Assembly (NCBI GenBank): GCA_030590585.1
Contig: JAUUYD010000218.1
Location: 1 to 5,217, forward strand
Origin: Spirochaeta sp.
GTDB lineage: Bacteria > Spirochaetota > Spirochaetia > Spirochaetales_E > Spirochaetaceae_B
Direction: 5' to 3'
Length of the DNA stretch: 5,217 nucleotides
The stretch's first letter is position 1. Each line of letters opens with the position of its first letter. Position numbers and translations under genes: made by a program. The notes beneath the pieces were generated by a model. That model was given only the letters and a program-made list of their open reading frames with translations, ran no database searches and was not told the DNA's origin. Below, one piece after another: positions 1 to 5,217 of the stretch.

Positions 1-203
1 GATACTTTGCCATCCGGGGGGAATAACACCGGTTCAGAGGGAAGCAGAGTATGAAATACCCTGAAAAGCCTCCCGGAAAACCAGACCCCCGGGGCCCTAG
101 TCAAAACTTTTTTTCAACGTGTCAAACTGACAGGATACAGGGATAAAGTCAAGATACACCGTATTGATGTAAATCATGATATACAAGCGGGATAGCCTTG
201 TTC
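1..203. other. Segment downstream of truB with no supportable gene
   Basis: I see no recognisable gene here. On the minus strand, the frame from TTG at about 105 stays open to the left edge (34 codons, starting MTRAPGVWFSG), but it matches no family I know and has no clear ribosome binding site. A 26-codon minus frame (177-97, MIYINTVYLDF) and a 31-codon plus frame (51-146) are also unconvincing. On the plus strand, frames ending at 52-54 and 62-64 could be the tail of a gene arriving from the left. The segment has a GC-rich patch (CCCCGGGG palindrome at 87-94) and a run of seven T on the plus strand at 108-114, but no good hairpin sits directly before the T run. The ribF or rpsO gene that often follows truB is not visible. 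Confidence 0.5.
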
Positions 204-1079
204 TCAAGCATCAAATACTATTCGATATACCCATCTGTCCTCTTTTAATTCCACTAATGCAGCCGGGTTATCATTGCTGTCGGTAAAGAGGGTTAAACTA
301 TTATCAAGGGGGAGTTGCTGAGCTAGTCTTTTTATAGGAAAACCGCCCCTCAATCTATCGGCAATATCGTTTGGAAGATTATGAACATAAATACCGACGG
401 CTTTTGCAAAGTCGACAGGATTAACTCCATCCTCTTCTGTGACATTATCAGGTGATACCGCATTCTCAATAGTAAAAGGTCCGATAGCGCTTCTTCTTAA
501 TGAGAGGCAAAAGGCTCTGCTGCCCGCTGCTATCCCGAGATCTCTGGCAATGGATCGGATGTAAGTGCCTTTCGAGCAGAGTATACGAAGTTTGAGATCC
601 GGAGCGTTCCAGCTGATGATTTCAAAATTTCTGATATTGACTGTTCTTTCAGGAATCTTTACATCCAATCCTTTACGCGCCTGAGAATAGGCCCTTTTAC
701 CGTTAATTTTTATTGCTGAAAAAACAGGCGGGATCTGATTAATCCGACCGTTAAAGAACTCCGCCGATTTTAAAATCTCCTGATATTCAGGCACACGGTC
801 TTCGGCGATAATTTCACCTTCAGTATCAAGAGTATCGGTCTCCATCCCGAAACGGAATACCGCTTCATACTCTTTGTCCATATCCGAAAGAAGGTGCGCG
901 GCTTTGGTGAGTTTTCCTGAAAGCGCAAGGAGCAACCCGGAAGCAAATGGATCCAAGGTGCCCGCGTGACCGACTTTTTTTGTACCCAGAGACCTTTTTA
1001 ATGCCCCGAGAGCGCCAAAACTGGAAATATCAGACGGCTTATCCAGTAGAAAAAGGCCGGAAACCGGGAATGACAGAAT
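204..1079 (-). CDS. truB: tRNA pseudouridine(55) synthase TruB, non-canonical start codon
   Basis: TruB converts U55 in the T-loop of tRNAs to pseudouridine and also acts as a tRNA folding chaperone. From ATT 1079-1077 the product has 291 residues and ends at TGA 206-204. Family motifs are in order: GLFLLDKPSDISS (8-20), GHAGTLDPFASG (37-48) with the catalytic Asp43, KEYEAVFRFG with Tyr71, QIPPVFSAIKINGKRAY (115-131), CSKGTYIRSIARDLG (168-182) with the conserved Arg175, and LRRSAIGPF (194-202). A short C-terminal region (about 240-291) sits where TruB has its PUA-like domain. No ATG, GTG or TTG occurs in frame between the upstream stop at 1121-1119 and Leu42 (TTG 956-954). Starting at that TTG would delete the GLFLLDKP strand and the GHAGT part of the active-site motif, so the gene must start at ATA 1082, ATT 1079 or CTG 1076. 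ATT is favoured by a GAGG seven bases upstream and by the TAATT overlap with rbfA. Identity is very secure; the exact start is not. Confidence 0.93.
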   Translation of the reverse strand: MLSFPVSGLFLLDKPSDISSFGALGALKRSLGTKKVGHAGTLDPFASGLLLALSGKLTKAAHLLSDMDKEYEAVFRFGMETDTLDTEGEIIAEDRVPEYQEILKSAEFFNGRINQIPPVFSAIKINGKRAYSQARKGLDVKIPERTVNIRNFEIISWNAPDLKLRILCSKGTYIRSIARDLGIAAGSRAFCLSLRRSAIGPFTIENAVSPDNVTEEDGVNPVDFAKAVGIYVHNLPNDIADRLRGGFPIKRLAQQLPLDNSLTLFTDSNDNPAALVELKEDRWVYRIVFDA

Positions 1080-1092
1080 TATTGATCCTCTT
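1077..1092 (-). promoter_or_regulatory. Ribosome binding site and TAATT stop-start junction that set the truB start
   Basis: On the minus strand an AAGAGG lies at 1092-1087. It is followed by seven bases and then ATT at 1079-1077, whose first base is the last base of the rbfA TAA. The layout TAATT differs by one base from the common coupled junction TAATG. The alternatives are CTG at 1076 (spacing 10) and ATA at 1082 (spacing 4). ATT has the best spacing and is a known rare initiation codon (E. coli infC uses AUU). The Shine-Dalgarno match is only moderate, so re-initiation by ribosomes finishing rbfA probably helps. Confidence 0.6.
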
Positions 1093-1453
1093 GTTCCGGA
1101 TTGTTCGTGGAAATTGCCTCATCTATAAGGCGATTAACAACCAAACCATCCCGGATTGAATTATCCGCGGTAAAATACAACCTTGGTGTATTACGCATAT
1201 GGATTTCTCTTCCAAGTCTTGACTGTATGAACCCCGCAGCGTTATTCAACCCTTTCACGGCTCTTTTGGTGGCTTCCTCACCACCAAAAGAACTTACCCA
1301 GACCCGGGCGGAAGCAAGGTCACCAGCTGCCTTAACCCGGGTAAGAGTAATGGAACTGTCCACTCTGGGATCTTTGACATCCCCCATCATAATCAGTGAA
1401 CTTACTTTGTCCCGAATCAGGCTTTCCACCCTCTTCAGGCGTATTTCATTCAT
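1079..1453 (-). CDS. rbfA: Ribosome-binding factor A (30S maturation factor)
   Basis: RbfA binds the immature 30S subunit near helix 1 of 16S rRNA and supports late maturation, especially in the cold. The 124-residue product has the single KH-like fold of the family. It begins [15 protein letters not shown], has the KDPRV phrase at residues 27-31, an Ala-x-Gly kink in NAAGFIQSRLG (71-81), and the closing RNTPRLYFTADNSI segment (87-100). Length fits the usual 110-135 residues. I chose ATG 1453-1451 because the family starts close to this helix. An in-frame TTG at 1483 would add ten residues lying inside the infB coding end. The start overlaps the infB stop by 8 nt, and only a weak, rather distant GGGAG is visible upstream, so translation is probably coupled to infB. 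The TAA stop at 1081-1079 touches the proposed truB start. The last residues (STNNPEQEDQ) are a polar, probably disordered tail. Confidence 0.95.
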   Translation of the reverse strand: MNEIRLKRVESLIRDKVSSLIMMGDVKDPRVDSSITLTRVKAAGDLASARVWVSSFGGEEATKRAVKGLNNAAGFIQSRLGREIHMRNTPRLYFTADNSIRDGLVVNRLIDEAISTNNPEQEDQ

Positions 1454-4340
1454 CGTTCTTGGAATCTCCCAACTTCTTGGCAATTTCCTTCATCTCAAAC
1501 ACTTCCAGTATGTCTCCCTGCTGAATATCAGAGAAACCTTCAAGTCCGATACCGCACTCAAATCCTTCCTTAACTTCTTTGGCATCTTCCTTGAAGCGCT
1601 TTAGCGACACCAGGGTACCAGTGTGGATTTCCACACCTTCACGTATAAGGTGTATCTGGCTCTTACGTGTAATAAATCCTGAAGTCACCATACAACCGGC
1701 AATAGTACCAATCTTGGGGACTTTGAAGGTTTCCCGTACTTCCACTTTTCCCACTGTCTGCTCTTCGAAATCCGGAGCAAGCATGCCCTCCATCGCGTCC
1801 TTGATATCCTCAACAGCATCATATATGACGGTGTACTTTCGGATCTCAACTTTTTCCCGATTGGCAATTGTCTGTGCCTTGGCTGTTGGTCTGACGTGGA
1901 AGCCTATGATTATAGCCTCTGATGCAGCGGCAAGATTAACATCATCCTCGATGATTGCACCGGCCGCGGCTCTGATACAGACAAGCCGTATTTCTTTAGT
2001 GCTCAATTTCTCAAGGGTAGCCTGAAGTGCTTCAACAGAACCATGAACATCACCCTTGATAATTATTTTAAGCTCCTGAACATCACCATCCTGTATTGAA
2101 TCGTAAAGATTATCCAGAGTGATTTTTTTGACGTTGCGGGCCGTCTCCATTTTTTTGAGATCCTGCCGTTTACTTCCGTACTGCCTTGCTTCACGCTCGT
2201 TTTCAGTTACCTGAAATGGGTCGCCGGCATCCGGAACACCGGAAAATCCGAGTATCTCTATGGGCATGGAGGGTGTAGCTTCCTTGATGCTGTTTCCCTT
2301 GTCATCAAACATTGCCCGTACTTTCCCGTGGAAGATACCTGCAACAAAGGCATCTCCAATTTTCAAAGTACCTCTTTCTATCAGAACTGTAGAAACGATA
2401 CCCCGTCCCTGATCTACCTTTGACTCAATTACCTTTCCTTCAGCTCTTCGATCCCAATTAGCCTTGAGCTCAAGCATCTCGGATTCGAGTATCAGGATAT
2501 CAATCAGGTTATCAACACCTTCGCCCTTCAGCGCCGAAAGCTCAATGAATTGTGTTGATCCACCCCAATCCTCAGGCATCAGATCGTACTCTGAGAGCTG
2601 CTGTTTTACCCGATCAGGATTTGCTTCAGGCAGATCCATCTTATTGATGGCAACAATTATTGGTGATTTTGCAGCTTTGGCATGTTGAATAGCTTCAATG
2701 GTTTGAGGCATCACACCATCGTTGGCCGCGACTACAAGAACTACAAGGTCTGTTATCTGAGCACCACGCGCCCTCATCATGGTAAACGCTGAATGTCCCG
2801 GCGTATCCAGGAACGTTATATTACCTTTCGGTGTATGTACCATATAAGCACCGATGTGCTGTGTAATACCGCCATGTTCACCTGCTACGACATCCGCATC
2901 ACGTATAGTATCGAGGAGTTTGGTTTTACCGTGATCAACATGGCCCATGACTGTAACGATGGGAGGCCTGTGAGCCAGATCCTCAGTATCGTCAGTCTCT
3001 GATTCAATTATGGTTTCATCGTAAAGACTGACAATTTTCACCTTACAGTCATAATCGTCAGCCAGAATCGTGGCGGTTTCCGCGTCAATCTGCTGATTGA
3101 TGGTAACCATCATGCCCATTCCCATGAGTTTGGAAATGAGATCTGATGCCTTTAAGTTCATCTTTCTGGCCAGTTCCGAAACTGTAATCACTTCCATGAT
3201 GTCAATTTCTTTAGGTACGGGATTGGACTGAATTACCTGCTTCTTTCGAGAATACTGATAGATTTTCTCTTGCTGTTCTCTCTGCTTCTCGTAAGTCTTT
3301 TTTGCCTTATAGAACTTTTTACTTCTATTCGGCGGTGGGCCGGAAGGACCGCTGAAACCACCCGAGCGTCCTCCGGAACGGCCTGCGCCTGCACGGCCTC
3401 CTGCACGGCTACCTGCTCGTCCGCCTGCACGGCCTCCTGCTCGGCCTCCAGCTCGGCCGCCAGCCCTACCTGGACCACCCGGACCACTTGGACCACGATT
3501 GTATCCGCCTGGTCGGCCGGGTCCTCCCGGGCCGCGGTTATATCCGCCTCCTGATCGACCTGCCGGGGCAGGACCGCCTGGACCACGGTCGTAACCGCCT
3601 GAACGCCCGGGACCGCTGGGTCTCTGACCGTCATACGAACGGCCTGGAGGACCTCCGCGCCTTCCACCCATATTGCCGGCTCTACCACCGTCACGTCTGT
3701 TGAAGCCGCCGTCAACCCGGCGACCGGCAACAACTCCGGCTCTACCGCCGGTCCGCTTGGTTTCCAGAACCTGAACACCCGGCCTCCTTGGAGGTGATGC
3801 TACAGTATCTTTTCCCGAGCTGATTTTTTCTGACGAGGTACTCTCAGATACCGGGGGGGCAACTGGATCAGGCGCTTTTGTTTTTTTATCAAGTTCAGCT
3901 GAGGATGGTTCGGATTTTTTTACATCCACCGAAGGTTCGGGTGTATCTACAGCTGAGAGAGTTTTCTCTTTCAGCTGTTTCTCAGTAGTTCCGGAAACTT
4001 CAGGTTTATCAGTTGGAAGTTCTGCAACTTTTACCCCGGGTATGGTTTTATCTTTGGGAGGCTCGCTCTTAACTTCAACCGGCTCAATCTTAACCGTTTC
4101 TTTGAGATCAGGTTTTTTCTCAACAAGCGATGACTTTTCAACCTTGACAGATTGTTCTTTTGCATGAGTTACAGTGACGACTCTGGGTGTTTTTTTAACA
4201 ACAACCTTTTTTTTCACCACCACAACTTTCTTTCTATCAGGCTTGATGGAGCCATCGGCAATTATCGATTTTACAACATCCGGTTTACGGTGTTTTATTA
4301 AAGTGGCTTTTGGTTTTTTCTTATCTGTTTCTTCGGTCAT
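1446..4340 (-). CDS. infB: Translation initiation factor IF-2, long form with Gly/Arg-rich linker
   Basis: IF2 is the GTPase that brings fMet-tRNA to the 30S subunit and promotes 50S joining. The 964-residue product starts at ATG 4340-4338, 5 nt after the nusA stop, and ends at TGA 1448-1446. Residues 1-60 are Lys/Val-rich and 60-185 are a Lys/Glu/Pro/Ser-rich linker. Residues about 187-340 are Gly/Arg/Pro-rich with tandem RAGG units. Residues 341-370 are a charged helical stretch and 380-435 are an IF2_N domain. The G domain has G1 GHVDHGKT (466-473), G2 [10 protein letters not shown] (490-499), G3 DTPGH (512-516), G4 NKMD (566-569) and G5 SALK (602-605). Domain II carries the [15 protein letters not shown] phrase (695-709) and domain [16 protein letters not shown] (760-772). 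The C2 fMet-binding domain carries [11 protein letters not shown] (878-888). All GTPase motifs are intact, so I expect full function. Length is in the range of long bacterial IF2 (E. coli has 890 residues); the excess lies in the disordered N-terminal half. Confidence 0.98.
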   Translation of the reverse strand: MTEETDKKKPKATLIKHRKPDVVKSIIADGSIKPDRKKVVVVKKKVVVKKTPRVVTVTHAKEQSVKVEKSSLVEKKPDLKETVKIEPVEVKSEPPKDKTIPGVKVAELPTDKPEVSGTTEKQLKEKTLSAVDTPEPSVDVKKSEPSSAELDKKTKAPDPVAPPVSESTSSEKISSGKDTVASPPRRPGVQVLETKRTGGRAGVVAGRRVDGGFNRRDGGRAGNMGGRRGGPPGRSYDGQRPSGPGRSGGYDRGPGGPAPAGRSGGGYNRGPGGPGRPGGYNRGPSGPGGPGRAGGRAGGRAGGRAGGRAGSRAGGRAGAGRSGGRSGGFSGPSGPPPNRSKKFYKAKKTYEKQREQQEKIYQYSRKKQVIQSNPVPKEIDIMEVITVSELARKMNLKASDLISKLMGMGMMVTINQQIDAETATILADDYDCKVKIVSLYDETIIESETDDTEDLAHRPPIVTVMGHVDHGKTKLLDTIRDADVVAGEHGGITQHIGAYMVHTPKGNITFLDTPGHSAFTMMRARGAQITDLVVLVVAANDGVMPQTIEAIQHAKAAKSPIIVAINKMDLPEANPDRVKQQLSEYDLMPEDWGGSTQFIELSALKGEGVDNLIDILILESEMLELKANWDRRAEGKVIESKVDQGRGIVSTVLIERGTLKIGDAFVAGIFHGKVRAMFDDKGNSIKEATPSMPIEILGFSGVPDAGDPFQVTENEREARQYGSKRQDLKKMETARNVKKITLDNLYDSIQDGDVQELKIIIKGDVHGSVEALQATLEKLSTKEIRLVCIRAAAGAIIEDDVNLAAASEAIIIGFHVRPTAKAQTIANREKVEIRKYTVIYDAVEDIKDAMEGMLAPDFEEQTVGKVEVRETFKVPKIGTIAGCMVTSGFITRKSQIHLIREGVEIHTGTLVSLKRFKEDAKEVKEGFECGIGLEGFSDIQQGDILEVFEMKEIAKKLGDSKNDE
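3315..3722 (-). other. Gly/Arg/Pro-rich low-complexity domain of IF2
   Basis: Roughly residues 207-342 of IF2 are almost only Gly, Arg, Pro, Ala, Ser, Tyr and Asn. Near residues 250-290 there are near-repeats of [10 protein letters not shown] ([32 protein letters not shown]), and then the RAGG array. Periodic Tyr among RGG-like steps resembles RNA-binding RGG linkers. The segment is strongly cationic, surely disordered, and more GC-rich than its surroundings because Gly, Arg, Pro and Ala codons force this. Confidence 0.85.
3387..3470 (-). repeat. In-frame 12-bp tandem repeats coding RAGG units in IF2
   Basis: Residues 291-318 of IF2 are built of about seven tandem Arg-Ala-Gly-Gly units (one Gly to Ser change, then a shift into Ala-Gly-Arg-Ser). 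The DNA has a 12-bp period of the form CGN GCN GGN GGN. Third positions vary among units (CGA/CGT, GCT/GCA, GGA/GGC/GGT), so the copies are not a fresh expansion, though a period this regular could still change in length by slippage or recombination. The array lies in the non-catalytic linker, so unit number changes would stay in frame. Confidence 0.85.
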
Positions 4341-4345
4341 ATGTT

Positions 4346-5217
4346 CTATTCTTCCTGCTCCTCAACTTCTTCAATTTCAAAACTTAATCCCACACCGCAA
4401 TTCGGACAAGTACTCATATCAGCGGTTATTGACTGCTCACATTCAGGGCATTCATAAGTTTCGACCTCATCTTCGGCTCCGTCTGAAAGAACTTCTTCCA
4501 CCAGCTCATCATCGAGGACTTTTTCTTCTTCTTCTTCACTCTCAATAATTTCCACGTTATCTTCGATGATTTTCTGAATCTGTTCAACATCCAAAGATGT
4601 TAAACCGCTCAGACTTCCAAGTTCATCAATTGTGAGACTGATAAGAGTTTCAATCAATTCAATTCCATTCTCTTTAAGAACTGAAACCAATCGTTCTGAA
4701 ATATCCGGTAATTCACTGATTTTGGTAATTTCTTCTTCATTATCAACAATACCGCTGAATAAGTCGGATGCGGCTCTGGAGATTTCCAGGGAAATATCCA
4801 TCTCTGAGAATTGAGCTTCAGTTTTCACATCAATGTTCCAATCAACAAGTCTGTTTGCCAACCTGACATTCAAACCCTGCTTTCCTATAGCCAATGAAAG
4901 CTGCTGCTCAGGAACAATTGCAAGTGCCTGTCGTTTTCCGCCATCCAGAACAATGACATCCTGCACTTCAGCCGGGCTTAAAGCATTCCGGATAAATGAA
5001 ATGGTATCATTATCATATTTAAGAATGTCTATTTTCTCACCTTCCAGTTCCCGGACAATAGCCTGGATTCTAACACCTTTGAGACCCACGCAGGCACCAA
5101 CCGGGTCAACATCATCACGAGTTGAGTATACGGCAACCTTGGTTCTGTACCCCGGCTCACGAACAATCTTAAACACTTCAACAGTACCGTCATATATTTC
5201 CGGTACTTCAAGTTCAA
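4346..5217 (-). CDS. nusA: Transcription termination/antitermination factor NusA, 5'-truncated, with a C-terminal zinc ribbon
   Basis: NusA binds RNA polymerase and nascent RNA and modulates pausing, termination and antitermination in the cytoplasm. The gene enters from the right edge; the first complete codon is at 5215-5213 and the frame stays open to a TAG at 4348-4346, giving 289 residues of the C-terminal part. Numbering from that codon, the sequence begins with the family phrase leading into VREPGYRTKVAV. It then shows KH1 with a GLKG loop (residues 44-47), KH2 with GKQG (111-114) inside SLAIGKQGLNVRLA, and a helix-hairpin-helix-like region (about 166-220). A Glu-rich linker follows, and then a C-x2-C-x10-C-x2-C cluster (C256, C259, C270, C273) before an acidic tail. 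The N-terminal RNAP-binding and S1 domains lie mostly outside the window. The zinc ribbon is not part of the E. coli or Bacillus NusA plan. infB follows after 5 nt, as in many bacteria. The GTG at 5176 is not the start, because coding continues upstream to the edge. Confidence 0.96.
   Translation of the reverse strand, partial: ELEVPEIYDGTVEVFKIVREPGYRTKVAVYSTRDDVDPVGACVGLKGVRIQAIVRELEGEKIDILKYDNDTISFIRNALSPAEVQDVIVLDGGKRQALAIVPEQQLSLAIGKQGLNVRLANRLVDWNIDVKTEAQFSEMDISLEISRAASDLFSGIVDNEEEITKISELPDISERLVSVLKENGIELIETLISLTIDELGSLSGLTSLDVEQIQKIIEDNVEIIESEEEEEKVLDDELVEEVLSDGAEDEVETYECPECEQSITADMSTCPNCGVGLSFEIEEVEEQEE
4351..4356 (-). promoter_or_regulatory. Weak Shine-Dalgarno for infB
   Basis: AGGAAG on the minus strand lies 10 nt before the infB ATG at 4340, inside the last codons of nusA. 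A further GAGGAG lies about 17 nt upstream of the ATG, but both fall in Glu/Gln codons of the acidic NusA tail and could be incidental. The site supports the chosen infB start; the 5-nt gap from the nusA stop makes coupling likely. Confidence 0.4.
4379..4456 (-). other. C-terminal zinc-ribbon module of NusA
   Basis: The segment reads YECPECEQSI, then TADMSTCPNCGVGLSFE: two CPxC knuckles separated by ten residues, the pattern of a rubredoxin-like or small zinc-ribbon fold. It is flanked on both sides by Glu-rich linkers, so it is a tethered module rather than part of the upstream helical domain. All four cysteines are present, so metal binding is plausible. Its role (RNA polymerase, ribosome or RNA contact) cannot be told from the sequence. 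Confidence 0.8.

Noticed and set aside
84..114. Rho-independent terminator with T7 at 108-114
   Set aside because: The GC-rich palindromes have no loop, the only stem I can draw (72-76 with 89-93) is short, and it stands about 14 bases away from the T run. On the minus strand, where the operon is read, the run is A, not T.
204..956. truB starting at TTG 956 (250 aa)
   Set aside because: The start would fall on Leu42 inside GHAGTLDPFASG, next to the catalytic Asp, removing the conserved GLFLLDKP strand and GHAGT, which are clearly coded upstream in the same frame.
1079..1483. rbfA starting at TTG 1483 (134 aa)
   Set aside because: The ten extra residues lie inside the infB coding end and do not look like RbfA; ATG 1453 matches the family N-terminus.
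1101..2025. Long plus-strand frames over rbfA and infB (1101-1604 and 1579-2025)
   Set aside because: They are antisense shadows of strongly conserved RbfA and IF2 coding sequence, with Ser/Leu/Ile-rich translations and no motif.
3270..3554. Plus-strand frame rich in Thr, Ser, Ala and Cys (TCSAC-like repeats)
   Set aside because: It is the complement of the RAGG repeat array; the repetitive product is a by-product of infB coding.
3233..3778. 181-codon minus-strand frame inside infB
   Set aside because: It is an out-of-frame reading of the Gly/Arg-rich region. Few stops arise there because of GC-rich repeats, and its Val/Ala/Glu/Gln-rich sequence resembles no protein family.
4346..5176. nusA starting at GTG 5176
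   Set aside because: The frame is open upstream to the window edge and codes NusA-like ELEVPEIYDGTVE before it; the gene is simply cut.
1..5217. A new defence, mobile or secretion system
   Set aside because: All coding space from 204 to the right edge is occupied by nusA, infB, rbfA and truB with intact family motifs. No integrase, transposase, toxin-antitoxin pair, CRISPR repeat or long inverted repeat was seen.

Overview
This window is a stretch of a bacterial translation/transcription housekeeping operon, all on the minus strand. In transcription order (right to left) it holds the 3' two thirds or so of nusA (cut by the right edge), complete infB, complete rbfA and complete truB. Every protein is recognisable from family motifs. 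The genes are packed tightly: a 5-nt gap between nusA and infB, an 8-nt overlap between infB and rbfA, and a 1-nt overlap between rbfA and truB if truB starts at the codon I favour. There is no room for internal promoters in conventional gaps, so co-transcription and translational coupling are likely.

The host is bacterial. The order nusA-infB-rbfA-truB is widespread and says little about phylum. The InfB N-terminus is a Lys/Val-rich segment followed by a very long Gly/Arg-rich, low-complexity linker, and NusA has an acidic tail. These remind me of spirochaetes (Spirochaetales/Treponema-like), but this is an impression from family style, not a proof. Base composition looks moderate in most of the window and is GC-rich in the Gly/Arg-coding part of infB and in roughly the first 100 bases.

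Layout: 4346-5217 nusA (KH1, KH2, helix-hairpin-helix-like domain, acidic linker, C-terminal four-cysteine zinc ribbon); 1446-4340 infB (964 aa IF2 with complete G1-G5 motifs); 1079-1453 rbfA (124 aa KH-fold 30S maturation factor); 204-1079 truB (tRNA pseudouridine-55 synthase, apparently with a non-AUG start); 1-203 a downstream segment with no gene I can support.

Together the genes cover transcription elongation/antitermination (NusA), translation initiation (IF2), cold/assembly maturation of the 30S subunit (RbfA) and tRNA T-loop modification (TruB).

I find no mobile element, CRISPR array, RNA gene or new defence-type system here. The points most worth a second look are the missing canonical start codon of truB and the zinc ribbon appended to NusA. 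After these come the Gly/Arg repeat domain of IF2 and the unassigned 200 bases downstream of truB.
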